A stretch of 64,000 nucleotides of DNA from Allolobophora icterica (taxonomy: Eukaryota > Annelida > Clitellata > Crassiclitellata > Lumbricidae): assembly GCA_963556255.1 (NCBI GenBank), contig OY744608.1:7243523-7307522 (forward strand), read 5' to 3'. Under the pieces are notes generated by a model. It saw only the letters and a list, made by a program, of their open reading frames with translations. It was not told the origin of the DNA and made no database searches. Of this stretch, positions 23,511 to 35,041 are shown piece by piece. How positions within the stretch are numbered: the first letter of the stretch is position 1; every line of letters begins with the position of its first letter. The translations under genes were made by a program, and so were the position numbers.

Positions 23511-23708
23511 ATGGGATCTGTCTGTCTGTGTCTGCATGTTTGTCTGTGTCTGTGTGTTTGTCTGTCTGCGTGTCTGTTCCTATCTGTCCGGTTGAGTGTC
23601 TATCTGTCTGTTTGTTTGTCTGAGTCTGTGTCTGTCTGTTTGTGTATCTGTGTTTCTATCTGTCCGTTTGTGTGCCTATCAGTGTATCTATCTGTCTGTC
23701 TGGGTGTA

Positions 23709-23743
<35 letters not shown>

Positions 23744-23870
23744 TGGCGTATGAGTGTATCTGCTTGTCTGGCTTTTATCCGTATTTCTCTGTCTGGCTAT
23801 GTGTCTATCTGTCTATCTCTCTGTCTGGCTGCGTGTCTGTCTGCCTGCCTGTCTGTCTGTGTAAGGAATA
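23511..23870 (+). repeat. (TGTC)n degenerate microsatellite
   Basis: 360 bp of TCTG/TCTA/TGTC tetranucleotides. The open frames here are repeat artefacts. Confidence 0.9.
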
Positions 23871-24508
23871 TATAGATCAGTAGGTGGTTGGTTAGGATGC
23901 TTGTCAATGTGTCTCTGCATTTGTGTATCTGTCTCTTTTAGTGTCTCTGTCTGTGCTTGTGTATGTATGTCTGTTTGCCTCTCAGGTTTCTGTATGGTAT
24001 AATTTTGTATTTGAAGATGAAAATGCAGGGTCAGTGGGTAACTAAAGATGGCAGGGGATTGCCAGAAGCCCAGCTCCCCCCCCCCCCGCCAACCAGACTG
24101 TAGGACATCAATCATAAATTATCGGAAAGGAAGCTTATAAGCTGTGCCAGACCTATGATAGGTTGGCAGCACAAATCTTAGGATCACGGGAATTATTTAT
24201 TATTTTTGATATGACATATGTCACATGATTGATACTTATAATATAGATAATATATATTTGTGCATATTACAAAATATAATATTTAAAAATACGAGCGATG
24301 GCTTTTTTGAACTGCACAGTCTTTTGTGACTTTAAGGGTTTAAGCCTTCTGCCCAATACGTTTACTGTGTTTTTTTAAAAAATTTTTTATTATATTCTTT
24401 TTTATTATATTGGCCTTCACTCTCAGTTGCTCCTCCAGGGATTGATGCTTAGTCATTTGTTAATGGAGCTTAAATAAATGCATAATAATAATAATAATTA
24501 TAATAACT

Positions 24509-24590
24509 GGGCACCTGCCTTTGTATGCTGAGGCTAAGAAAATCAAGTCGTTGTAACTTTATAAAACCATGGCTGCCTCTTAGAGTTATT
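24509..24590 (+). repeat. SINE family B 3' fragment
   Basis: TGCTGAGGCTAAGAAAATCA and CCATGGCTGCCTCT. It follows a family C tail (CAGGGATTGATGCTTAG to AATAAATGCATAATAATAAT) at 24413-24495. Confidence 0.6.
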
Positions 24591-24639
24591 ATTTAAACTG
24601 TTCTTTTTTCCTCTACTTGAAGTATGTATTGTATACACT

Positions 24640-24930
24640 TACATACATTCATGCACACCTTTGTACATACATACAATTGCATATACAGTCACTCTTGTAC
24701 AAATACATACTGGTACATACATATGTACCTACATATGTAATTATGTATGTACTGGTATGTACAAGAGTGACTGTATCCACACATATATCCACACATACAT
24801 ATGTGTATGCATGTGTACATACATATATACAAACATACAACATACATATACATACATATACAGTTACATAATATTATATCCTTACACACATACATGCGTG
24901 CATGCACACACCTATACATATGCAGACATG
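24640..24930 (+). repeat. CATA microsatellite with a long inverted repeat
   Basis: Within degenerate CATA repeats, TACAGTCACTCTTGTACA at about 24686 is mirrored by TGTACAAGAGTGACTGTA at about 24758. The inner arms ACTGGTACATACAT and ATGTATGTACTGGT extend the pairing. Confidence 0.75.
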
Positions 24931-25249
24931 CACACATGTGGTTTGCTGGTTGTGGAGTAGTTTCTGGAGTTTCAACATGGCTATCTTTGAAAAGTGTTGC
25001 GGGTGTATGATTGCACTTTTGGTGCTTCTTTGTTGGGTAGGGTATCACCTGACCGCGTACCTCTCTTGTTACCAGCCTCCGTTTTTCTTATGTTGTGTGC
25101 TGCAGCTTTTTTCACACCTGCCCCTCGGCTTCTTGTGTTACCTGGCGTACCAAGGTATTCTATGCCATGTGGTTAGCATCAAAGAGACGGGCCAGACAAG
25201 CACCTGATAGCCTTAGACTAGTTCATGCCACTGGTCTATTTGAGAAGCA

Positions 25250-25370
25250 CATGCTACTATATATATCATGTACCATATGTTACTATAATTATATATATAT
25301 ATGTATTTATATATGTATTTATATATATAAATATATATATGTAACTATAGTTATATATATACATGACATT
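25250..25370 (+). repeat. AT-rich imperfect palindrome
   Basis: CATGTACCATATGTTACTAT ... ATATGTAACTATAGTT ... TATATACATG forms an imperfect inverted repeat around a TATA/TATT core. Confidence 0.5.
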
Positions 25371-25399
25371 TGTGTCCTTGTTTGTGTGTTTGGTACTTT

Positions 25400-26290
25400 A
25401 GATACTACTATTAAGTTGTCCATGGTAAATCCATAGTAACAGAAATACCGTATTTAGCTACCGTAATTAGCTTACGTCATTTAAGGGCGAGCCTAAAACC
25501 GTTAGAGTGGAACCTTGTCAGTTTTAATGTGCAGTAATTGCATTTTAATTATAGTTTAATTATAGTGAGCTGGCTATCTGTTTAATTAAGTTTAATTATA
25601 GTGCGATGCGATCTACCCTTGGATTGGAATTTTGCAAACGTTCGTGAACAATTATTATATTCATCCTAGCGGTGTTTGGGAATTCCCAAATACCCTTAAT
25701 TGCAGTTATGAGATATTTAAGAGAGGTTTATGGGCCAATGTATTTGTAGGTGCCTTACTATAAATAATTGCTCTGAGTCAGTGTGAAAACTTTTGACCGC
25801 AGAAAGTGTCCAGTTCAGCCATAAAATTAATTTGTGATCCGGTTAGCTCAGAAAATACAGACATTTCTGAAAGATATATAGGCCCTTCTCAGTTTATATA
25901 AACTATTTAACGTTTAATGTCCAATAATATCTACCAAATTACACATCGTGAAAAATTGATCAAATGTTCATCATTGTCAGTATTCGGTAAGTCCTGTGTT
26001 TCTAACCGTATACAGAACATATTTTAAAAACCCATTTTTCCCCGTCTCTTCTCTTGTACCAAAACCATCCTTCTTCCAAAAATGTTTGATTTAGCTGTAA
26101 ATTTCGTTTTCAAAAGTCCTTTTGATGATCACAAATGATATCATGCTGGTAACCTTTATGAAATTTTAATTTGGTCATTTAACTAATGTAATTGCTTAAT
26201 TTTTACATTTATTTTTTATTACCATAATTTAAAGTACTTATTATACACAAATAGTCAGTATATCTGAGTCAGTTAAACGGAGCTATGTAT
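25400..26290. other. No gene seen
   Basis: AT-rich, with small local duplications (TTTAATTATAGT three times near 25540-25600). No exon. Confidence 0.5.
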
Positions 26291-26296
26291 ATGGGC

Positions 26297-26470
26297 TTGG
26301 AGCATGGTAACCAATTAGAGCTCTCGGCCTGTAACCCGGAGAGTATGGGTTAGACCGTTAGAGCCTCCACTCAGGAGGTTGCTGGGTATGGACCATGAGT
26401 AATGAGACCTTAACTCGCAGTTGCTCAGCGCCATTGATGGTCTATCATATACCGGTAGGCGTATGAGAAC
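26297..26470 (+). repeat. SINE family C
   Basis: GAGCATGGTAACCAATTAG, GCTCTCGGCCTGTAACCCGG, then CTCGCAGTTGCTCAGCGCC. The B box is mutated. Confidence 0.65.
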
Positions 26471-26995
26471 TTCTGAACTTTGGAAGGAGAGTGATATCAA
26501 ATGCAGTTGTACTGTATTTTGTAAAGGCTAGAGAAATAATACTGTGGGTTTCGACTAGGACTTGAAGTGATTGTAGCGAGTTTAGAAACGTCTTAAATTT
26601 AAGTTTCTGTTGAAAAAATTTCAGATTTTGCTATTCCAGAAAGCTGTGGTTGTGAATTACTGTCAAGGAAGTGAATTTAGCTACACATCTGTTTTTGAAG
26701 AAAGGTCCATTGAATGAGTCAGAAGCTGCCTTCTTTGCGTGGCAAGGGTAAATTAGGGTGAAAGATAACAGAGTTTCTCGTCGCACCCCAGACTCAGGAG
26801 TGTTGGCATCTTTGAGCAGTGGCATCACTGTATTTTATCCCATTGGGGCCACTAATCTAACCCAGTTGGGGGCTCTAAACTAACCCCGTGGGTGTCTTAT
26901 TAAGTGTACGGACTATCAGATGCATATGTGACATGGGAATGAAGTCTGAGATACAAGTTATGGCTGTCCCCAGAGATAGAGATTGTCAGAGATAC

Positions 26996-27140
<145 letters not shown>

Positions 27141-27309
27141 GAGGCAGCCAACCAGAGGTAGAGATATCCAGCCAGAGACACAGATATCCAGATGTGCATG
27201 TAGGCAGATCCAAGTGGTTATCCACAACCTAATTCTTTTCTGTTGCCCTGATCAAGAACTCCTTGATACCGGGTGGACTACTACTTCTCCAGGGGTATCA
27301 AAGGTGCCT

Positions 27310-27500
27310 GGCCCTGCTGTGCGTTGTATGTGTGTTTGTATGCATGTATGTGTAAATGTTTTGGAAATGTGTATGTGTGGGTATGTTTCTGCATACATGT
27401 GTATAGTTGTGCATACATGTGTTTGTATGCATGTCTTATGCATGAGTTTGTGTGTGTATGTCTGTATGTGTGTTTGAGTTCTTGTGTGTGTTTTTGACCA
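27310..27500 (+). repeat. (TGTATG)n degenerate microsatellite
   Basis: TGTATGTGTG-type repeats. The open frames in several readings are artefacts. Confidence 0.75.
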
Positions 27501-27782
27501 TGTATGTGGTCTCTTGGGTATGTAAATGTATAATTAATCGTATATATTTGCACAAAATCTAATGTGAATTTGTGTAAAAAATATGGGAACCAGCATGTGT
27601 TGATACGGAGTGGAAGGTATCTTCAGCCAGCCACAGACTAACAGAGCATTGGTTTCTGCCAGAGAAATAGCTAGCTGACTTGATGCTAGTACGTGTATTA
27701 GTAGCTTACTTGATGCTAGTACATGTTTTACTATAGCTTTCCTGTTACTACAGTACACACAGTATTAATATATATATTATAT

Positions 27783-27827
27783 ACACACATTATATACATG
27801 CTTGTGAAAGAATAAATAGCTTTATTT

Positions 27828-27912
<85 letters not shown>

Positions 27913-27959
27913 AAAATAAAGCTATTTATTCTTTCACAAGCATGTATATAATGTGTGTG
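27783..27959. repeat. Long hairpin with a (TA)n core
   Basis: The left arm (CACACATTATATACATGC, then TTGTGAAAGAATAAATAGC, TTTATTTT) is matched on the right by its reverse complement ending GTATATAATGTGTGTG. The arms are about 48 bp and nearly perfect, separated by about 80 bp of TA. Confidence 0.9.
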
Positions 27960-28092
27960 CATAGGCGTAGACTCTGGGTGGGGGCAGCCGGGTCAAGTTC
28001 CCCCAATTATTGAGATGGACTACATTTAATGCAAGAACTGTAGAATAAATCACCAAATGCCCCCCAATAATTTGGACAAGTTTACACCAGTG
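27960..28092 (+). mobile_element. Probable small hAT-like element
   Basis: Starts CATAGGCGTAGACTC, close to the CATAGGCGTAATTTG terminus of the 4592/21179 family, and ends GTTTACACCAGTG. The interior carries C runs (AAGTTCCCCC, TGCCCCCC). Target duplication cannot be judged because both flanks are TG repeats. Confidence 0.5.
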
Positions 28093-28100
28093 TGTGTTTA

Positions 28101-28710
<610 letters not shown>

Positions 28711-28946
28711 GGGCGTGGTGGCTCAGTGGTAAGTTCGGCGCCTTGTGACCGGAGGGTTGCAGGTTCGAATCCCACTCTAGTCGCTGCGTATGGACCTTGG
28801 GCAAGTCCTTCACTCGCAATTGCTCATGGCGCTTCGGCGTGAAAATTCCGGCGCAGTATCAAATGCTGTAGTCGGGAGCGCCTCTGAGTAGTAGTAGACT
28901 TCGAGAGGCGCTATAGAAATATCCGGAATAAATAAAATAAATAAGA
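28711..28946 (+). repeat. tRNA-derived SINE, family A (full length)
   Basis: The reference plus-strand copy: A box GTGGCTCAGTGGTAAG, B box GGTTCGAATCCCAC at about 28762, core ACCTTGGGCAAGTCCTTC, tail GGGAGCGCCTCTGAGTAG and AGGCGCTATAGAAATATCC, ending in (AATAAA)n. Confidence 0.9.
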
Positions 28947-28979
28947 AAGTTGTAAGAGTAAAACGTGTACATTTACATG

Positions 28980-29170
28980 TATTAGTAGCTTATTTAACGA
29001 TAGTATGGGTATTAGTAGCTTGATGCTTGTTCATGTGTTAGTCTCTTACTTGATTCTGCAGTGTATGCATTAGTAGCTCTTACTTATGGGTATTAGTAGC
29101 TGCTGATGCTCGGTATCTGTCTGACTTGATTCTCGGACGTGTGCATTGGTAGATGGATAATGTTTACAAC
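28980..29170 (+). repeat. Degenerate tandem repeat
   Basis: Recurrent TATTAGTAGCTT / GTGTTAGTCTCTTACTTGAT units, about 5 loose copies. A similar TTAGTAGCTTACTTGATGCT stretch lies at 27660-27730. Confidence 0.5.
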
Positions 29171-29599
29171 TGGATGCTAGCAGAACTACTGGAGCGCGGG
29201 AGACAACTATCTCAAGAATGCGCGGTATTCAAGGGAGGCGCATCTGACCTTTAACCTTTGGAAGCGCATTATTACTACTTGTTCCTTAAGCTGGAGATTG
29301 ATCGTTGGCAGTTGTGGGCGCTGAGGTTTTTTCTGCGCAGCCCCTCGGGCTGAGCTTTGGGGGCGATTCCGCAGGCATACAGAATTTATTACCTTCTGTG
29401 GGGGCTTGTTTGGAGTCGGTGGGCTTTCTGCGTGTCGGCCTGGGAGCTGGTTAATTTAGTAGGGCTTAGGGAATGGATTAAAGGCCCCAGACATCTACTT
29501 CCACTCAAGGGATCTATAAGCTTTTATACAGACATCAGTGATCAGAGACCGACATATATGTAGGACCTTGTAGGCCTGAATAGAAGGTAATTCAGAACT

Positions 29600-29770
29600 C
29601 CAGGGTATGAGAAGTGCATTAGGTTGACATTTAAATCACAGCTCAGGACCTGTCTTTTTAAGCAATCATAGGACTGTAATTGACCTTTGGAACTCGTTCC
29701 TGCAGTTTCGGCTGTGCTATGGTGCTATACAAATCGTCTTATTATTATTGTTATGATTATTATTATTTTA
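29600..29770 (+). mobile_element. LINE 3' end
   Basis: The frame reads TFKSQLRTCLFKQS and stops at 29671, the C-terminal FKSxLRTxLF signature of CR1/L2-type LINE ORF2. It is followed by CGGCTGTGCTATGGTGCTAT and an (ATT)n tail. Strongly 5'-truncated. Confidence 0.7.
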
Positions 29771-30302
29771 TTATTAATGTACCTTTTACAGGACCTTGTT
29801 AAAAAAATGCTGTGTGAGATTGAAATACGAGGTAATGTAGAGCCCCATGGTGTAGTTCTTTTCTTGAGGATGATATCTTTGAAGGGTGCATTCAGATAAG
29901 AAGTCAGTGTAGAAGCAAGTACAGAATATGGTCAAATTGACAACGACCTGGTTTTCAGTACGAGTTTTTCCAGCCACTGCTGTTGGAAACTAGACACTGA
30001 CAGACTGAATTCAATCGTGAACCATGCTATACGACCACTTTTGCCATCATAATCAGTTTCTACTTTAGCTGTCTCCTTTGACCTCACCCCCACCGTTCAG
30101 GCCTGGCACCACTACCTCGCTCTTGCCGGCTTCTTTTGACTAATCTCTAATTAACCGCTTGGCTTCTCGACGGACTTATCATAGAAACTGGATTGGACGC
30201 GAACTGCTTGCCAGAGATTTATGTAATTTAATAATTCATATCGAACTATTCAAACAATGCGCTCTCTGTGCTGGCCTAAATGATCAATGTGAAATGTTAT
30301 TA

Positions 30303-30562
30303 AGGAGAAGAGAAGAGCAGTCCCTTAAGCTAACCCAGATAGGCAGCCATGGTATGAAGTGTTAGCGACGTCATTTTCTTAGCCTCAGCATATGAGGGCG
30401 GGTGGCCAGTCTTCTCCGTCGCTGTCTCATCTTCCCACTAACATAGCTGAGTTGGCTATGGGTGTAGTTGGAGCAGAAATCTCAAACCAAATTCTGGCCT
30501 GGTGGGGATTTGAACCCCTGACCTTTTGGTTGACAGTCCGGCACGCGCACCACTACACTATT
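30303..30562 (-). repeat. SINE family B
   Basis: CAGTCCCTTAAGCTAACCC, TCTTAGCCTCAGCATATGAG, GGGGATTTGAACCCC (B box) and a degenerate head. It lies 145 bp before the exon at 30708. Confidence 0.8.
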
Positions 30563-30707
30563 TTCCTGGAGGTGGGGACCAAGGAGTTAATGGAGGCTTA
30601 AATTAACAAAAATGAAACAGGAAAACTAATTTACGATATGAAGGGAAACCACTGGTAAATTTATGTCATTTCTGTTTGTCATTTCAGCCCATTAATTTTT
30701 ATTCCAG

Positions 30708-30877
30708 GAAGTAGTGTTCTGTGTCAATGGTAGCTTAATGGTCCAGAGAAGTTCCGTTTCAGAGCTACTGAAAAAGTTGGAGGTTCCTTACAAGACAGTG
30801 CAAGGCGGTCTGTTATATTGTGAAACGCCAGTGCAATACAACTACGGTATATCAGTTGAGAATTTGCTCATAGAAAT
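30708..30877 (+). CDS. Candidate internal exon of an unidentified protein
   Basis: The exon follows the pyrimidine-rich acceptor TTTTTATTCCAG (ends 30707) and ends at the consensus donor AAAT|GTAAGA (30878). It reads in phase 0 at entry and leaves in phase 2, 56 codons plus 2 bases. The protein starts EVVFCVNG, then SLMVQRSSVSELLKKLEVPY, KTVQGGLLYCETPVQYNYG and SVENLLIE, with balanced composition and no low complexity. I do not recognise the family. The fold pattern (beta, amphipathic helix, beta, GG turn, beta) has a loose resemblance to the small C-terminal domain of metallo-beta-lactamase-type RNA-processing proteins, but I cannot support that assignment. A family A SINE begins 28 bp after the donor. 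The two downstream candidate exons (33529, 37561) both start with the single base that completes its last codon (ATA, Ile). Confidence 0.55.
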
Positions 30878-30904
30878 GTAAGAATTTTTTCTATTATTGT
30901 GAAT

Positions 30905-31129
30905 TTATTTTTATTTATTTATTCCGGATATTTCTATAGCGCCTCTCGAAGTCAACTACTACTCAGAGGCGCTCCCGACTACAGCATTTGATACTGTGCC
31001 GGAATTTTCACGCCGAAGTGCCACGAGCAATTGCGAGTGAAGGACTTGCCCAAGGTCCGTACGCAGCGGCTAGAGTGGGATTCGAACCTGCAACCCTCCG
31101 GTCACAAGGCGCCAAACTTACCACTGTAC
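30905..31129 (-). repeat. SINE family A
   Basis: Near-identical to 16683-16919; the A-box end is cut at CCACTGTACCA. It sits in the intron just after the exon at 30708. Confidence 0.85.
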
Positions 31130-31213
31130 CATGTGTATGGAACTCACAGCCTCATTCATCTTATTCTTTTACCCTCTCCTCGCCAGTTTAAGACGTATTT
31201 TGTTTAAAGCATT

Positions 31214-31517
31214 TGCAATAGTCTAGTGGTTAGCAAGCTGGGCTCTGAGCCGACTCTGAGCCGAGAGGTCGGGGGTTCAGTACTTGCCAGGGCAGAAATT
31301 TGTTTAAAGATTTCTGAGCCACTTGCGTCCCCTAGCCAAATCAGCTATGATGAGTACATTGACTGTTCAAAGTGGTGGGAAGATCAGACTGTGAGGGAGA
31401 GGACTGACCACCCGCCCTCATATGCCGAGGCTGAGAAAAATATTAAGTCGCTAACACTCCATACTCATGGCTGCATTGCTTGCTTACGGGACTGCTCTTC
31501 TTTTCTTCTTCTAAGGT
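31214..31517 (+). repeat. SINE family B, full length
   Basis: Head GCAATAGTCTAGTGGTTAGC, B box GGGGGTTCAGTACTTGCC, body CTCATATGCCGAGGCTGAGA and 3' end CTTACGGGACTGCTCTTC followed by TTC repeats. An internal CTCTGAGCCGA duplication lies in the head. Confidence 0.85.
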
Positions 31518-31680
31518 TTTTTTGGAGAGAAACAGACAGACAGACAGACAGACAGAGAAGAGGGGGAGCGAGAAAGAGAAGAGGGAGATGTCAATGCATA
31601 GAAAGAGACTAAAGCATACTGCAATACACACCTGCCGAGAAGAAGAAGCGGGAGAAGAAGAAGCGAAAGAAGACAAGTAC
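31518..31680 (+). repeat. Purine-rich simple sequence
   Basis: (GACA)n at 31537-31556 is followed by degenerate GA/AAG repeats. Confidence 0.7.
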
Positions 31681-31689
31681 CGTAGATAG

Positions 31690-32600
31690 AAAGCGAAGAC
31701 ATTGTCCGTTTGTATGCCTGGCTGCTTGTCCGCCCCTCTGCCCAGACAGAGTGTCTACTCGGAGGAAGACGCGACCCCCTTCGAAGCCTCAACGTGTTTG
31801 TTCTTATAACAGTTGTTTTCATTCCTGGCTGAAGACATGTTCGGGCTTGTTCAGTTCGTCTGGTCCAGACGATGTGTACTGGAACCTCCGTGGATTTCTT
31901 TAAATGAGCAATGGATGCATTACCTGACATGCAAACTGTAGTATGTCCAGCTGTGCTGCCGGGCCCTAGTGTTCTCCACACTCTTAGCAGTAATGCCTGC
32001 TGTGAGCCGACACTAGTGTGGCTACAATGATGTTCCACACACACTGATTGGTGTGAAAGTGTAGTCATTGTCTCCTGCCAGTTTAGTGTGGTCTAGTGAC
32101 TTCAGAGGCTCACAGTATTCACTGGATGTATAAAGTTGCAGGGATTTGTAACCTTAAACTCCAAATTTCTAAAAAGCGAAGGGTGTCAGCCTATTCACAA
32201 GCACTGTGTCATGTCAGAGTGTCATGTCAGACACTGTCAGAGATACTAAGTGAAGAACCAAGTCAGGTTGTCAGGAGACCAGGGCGAAAAGGAGACTTGC
32301 TGAAGCGAGTTTCGTTGCGTTATATTAATTTGTTGGTGTCCGATGTATTAGACTTTATTGTTGAGTGGAGATCTAGGCTGTTAGTTGTAGTAGGTTAGGG
32401 TATTATTATCTTGGTTGCCTTGCTTTAGTTATTATAGAGCCCAATCTCGACTTCTTCTTAACATGTCTGCGCTTAGAAATGTATGGTGCCAATGTCTATC
32501 TGTTAGATGGCACTCTGCCAGCACCTGCAGGAGGCGGTATATAAATGCCAAGAAATGGACATGCATGACTATCTGCGTACATCAATGCATACCGGGTGCA
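31690..32600. other. No gene seen
   Basis: Open frames of up to 185 codons on the minus strand (31511-32068) end in the SINE/purine tract and have no homology I recognise. Confidence 0.4.
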
Positions 32601-32615
32601 AACGGATACAGACTA

Positions 32616-33105
32616 GGGGTCCACCGGAAATCGCCTCGGACATTTGCCTCGGCCGTAAATCCCGTTTCCGGAACTATTCGCCTTGGCAAATACTGTAGAC
32701 GCAAATAGTTGCAGAAAATTTTTTCTTAAAGAAATTTTTTCCTGTAAAACTTATTCAATAACCTTACGTGTATAAAATTATAAATGTTCAGCCTTAAAGC
32801 AATTAGAGGGGGGTCTACACATCCATTGAATTCAATTCCATTTTCTTGAAATTATGTCAATTTATTGAATTTAATGCAATTTTAGAAAACTTCACAACTG
32901 CACAGCAACATTTTGACTAAAATTCAAAATGTATCAGTCACTTATTACAAGTACACAAATTTATTTCGATAATTTTTTATTACATGAAAATGTGAAGCTT
33001 CGCATATGGAACAAATGGTACCCGGTTCGTTTCCGGATCCGGCAAATAGTACATCCAAATACTCGGATTCGGTACTCGGTGGAAAATGTCTTTCCGGTGG
33101 ACCCC
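32616..33105 (+). mobile_element. TA-flanked miniature element (copy 2 of 3)
   Basis: The same 15-bp terminal inverted repeats as copy 1 (GGGGTCCACCGGAAA), flanked by TA. About 70 extra bp near 32808-32885 (starting GAGGGGGGTCTACACATCC) are absent from copies 1 and 3. Confidence 0.85.
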
Positions 33106-33370
33106 TAATGCAGACACACATATGCACACGTGCACAAATGCACACACATTGCACACACTTGCATGCATGCATTGCAGTCGCGTGCATGCAGTTGCACCTC
33201 TGATACTCATTTCTGTATTCATGAGTGTTTGCATTAGAAATTTACATAATATTCATATAAGCATACATACATACACACATACATACATGCACATACATAT
33301 GTACACATACATACGTACACATGTATGCATTCATATTTACACATACATGCTTACAATACATGCATAATGT
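33106..33370 (+). repeat. CACA/CATA microsatellites
   Basis: Degenerate (CACA)n then (CATA)n; the open frames are artefacts. Confidence 0.75.
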
Positions 33371-33528
33371 ATGTTCTTAGTTCAGCATGTTGTGCTGGAA
33401 CTGGCTATTTTCAGCTACTGTGTGTTTCAACAATTGGAATTGTTATAATAAAAACTGGACAAAATATGAATAAGGATGCAGACAGTAATTCAGTGTCATA
33501 GAAGGCATTGTCTTTTTTTAATTGACAG

Positions 33529-33724
33529 AGCTGTAGCTGCTTTCAACTTGAGCCACATTGGACGTTTTCTGTTGGAAGTCCGTCATGCAGAACGAAAGCT
33601 CTGTACCAACATTTGGATTGCATCTTCTCTTGTTATCTTTCCTGAAATTCAATTCATCACAAAATCAATAAAGCAATCGGAATTGTTTGCTGTTCTTTTT
33701 CAATATCTGGGCTGCCATTCATAA
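33529..33724 (+). CDS. Candidate exon, possibly an alternative 3' exon
   Basis: Follows a good acceptor (TTTTTTTAATTGACAG, ends 33528). The first base completes a codon, so it joins the exon at 30708 in frame (AT+A). The reading is AVAAFNLSHIGRFLLEVRHA, then ERKLCTNIWIASSLVIFPE, and stays open to TAA at 33722. The first 36 residues look like conserved coding sequence; the last 20 overlap the first unit of a 34-bp minisatellite, so the true 3' boundary may be earlier (possible GT at 33637, weak). An AATAAA lies at 33667-33672, inside the open frame. I do not recognise the protein. It could be an alternative terminal exon to 37561, or belong to a different transcript. Confidence 0.42.
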
Positions 33725-34038
33725 ATGTCAATTTCAATATCTGGGCTGCCATTCATAAATGTCAATTTCAATATCTGGGCTGCCATTCATAAATGTCAAT
33801 TTCAATATCTGGGCTGCCATTCATAAATGTCAATTTCAATATCTGGGCTGCCATTCATAAATGTCAATTTCAATATCTGGGCTGCCATTCATAAATGTCA
33901 ATTTCAATATCTGGGCTGCCATTCATAAATGTCAATTTCAATATCTGGGCTGCCATTCATAAATGTCAATTTCAATATCTGGGCTGCCATTCATAAATGT
34001 CAATTTCAATATCTGGGCTGCCATCAATCACTGTCAGT
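33698..34038 (+). repeat. 34-bp minisatellite
   Basis: Ten tandem copies starting TTTCAATATCTGGGCTGCC and ending CATAAATGTCAA. The units appear identical until the last, which degrades at CCATCAATCACTGTCAG. The first unit overlaps the candidate exon ending at 33724. Confidence 0.97.
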
Positions 34039-34099
34039 TTTAAATGTCAATATTGATCTTGGTGTGTCGCAAATACGGAAGTTGGACAAAGGCTGATGT

Positions 34100-34250
34100 A
34101 TAGCATCTGACTTAGAGTTAGGCCTGTGCAGGTCGGGGCTGCTCTGAAACCATTGTTGCAGGAGACCTTGAACAAGTCCTCGACACACCATTGCTTGTCG
34201 CTATCGACTGGACTGAGGCATTGTCCGCTTTAGACAGTGGGGCAACATAA
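34100..34250 (+). repeat. SINE family C-like, diverged
   Basis: Contains GGAGACCTTGAACAAGTCC, CACCATTGCTTGTCGCTAT and AGACAGTGGGGCAACATAA. No clear A box. Confidence 0.4.
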
Positions 34251-34346
34251 TTTTTGAATGGAAGTCTAAATAGTGTATGGATTTATTTTTGTTTCTTTCT
34301 TGTTATGGATCATATCCAAAAGACTGTTTAAAGAATTATTCGATGG

Positions 34347-34352
34347 GTGTGC

Positions 34353-34440
<88 letters not shown>

Positions 34441-34567
34441 GTGTGTGTGTGTAGGTTGTGTGTGTGTGTAGGTGTGTGTGTGTGTAGGTGGGTGTGTAGG
34501 TAGGTGTGTAGGTAGGTGTGTGTGTGTGTAGGTATAGGTGTGTATGCATGTGTGTGTGTGTGTGTGT
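34347..34567 (+). repeat. (GT)n microsatellite
   Basis: A pure GT run of about 90 bp, then GTAGGTGT variants. Confidence 0.95.
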
Positions 34568-34879
34568 GTTGTGTGTGTGAATGTTTTTAATGAACCAGTC
34601 GGTCTGGTCCCCGATCAATGCTCTCTGCTGCCAGTGGAGATTTACGGGTTCCTCCCGGCCGCGTCAATACGAGCTCATGCAGTGGACCCTGCTTCCACGA
34701 ACAATAAACCCTTTAAAATATATCTTTTGTTTCAATTGATTCAGTCCACACACTCTGTTTATCCGAAGTGCCATTTGCTCGGATCAATTAGACAACGGTG
34801 TAAGCAGTGCTTTTGGGACGTGCTGCAAATCAAAGGGGCTATATAAATTATTGGTGATACTTTTTCATATAACGTATGT

Positions 34880-34982
34880 CGGTATGCATGCATGAATGAA
34901 TGTATGTATGTTGGTGTGTATGTGATATGTATGTATGTATGTGATGTATGTATGTGTATCACTGTATCATCATCATCATAAA

Positions 34983-35041
<59 letters not shown>
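34880..35041 (+). repeat. (TATG)n and (ATC)n microsatellites
   Basis: TATG repeats at 34885-34960 and a pure ATC run at 34966-35041. Confidence 0.9.

Noticed and set aside
24994..25207. Hydrophobic ORFs suggesting a membrane protein exon
   Set aside because: Three overlapping frames are all open and hydrophobic because of T-rich composition; there is no donor-acceptor pair in a single frame.
28711..28775. Functional tRNA gene
   Set aside because: A- and B-box sequences are present but continuous with a SINE body and tail seen in three copies; the cloverleaf is not convincing.
30708..30877. Assignment to CPSF2 or a glycerol-3-phosphate acyltransferase
   Set aside because: A loose pattern resemblance was considered, but key residues and the downstream exons do not fit, so no function is given.
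31511..32068. 185-codon minus-strand ORF
   Set aside because: Half of it is the purine tract after a SINE, and the rest shows no family resemblance or splice sites.
33698..34038. CRISPR-like 34-bp repeat
   Set aside because: Direct head-to-tail tandem repeat without spacers.
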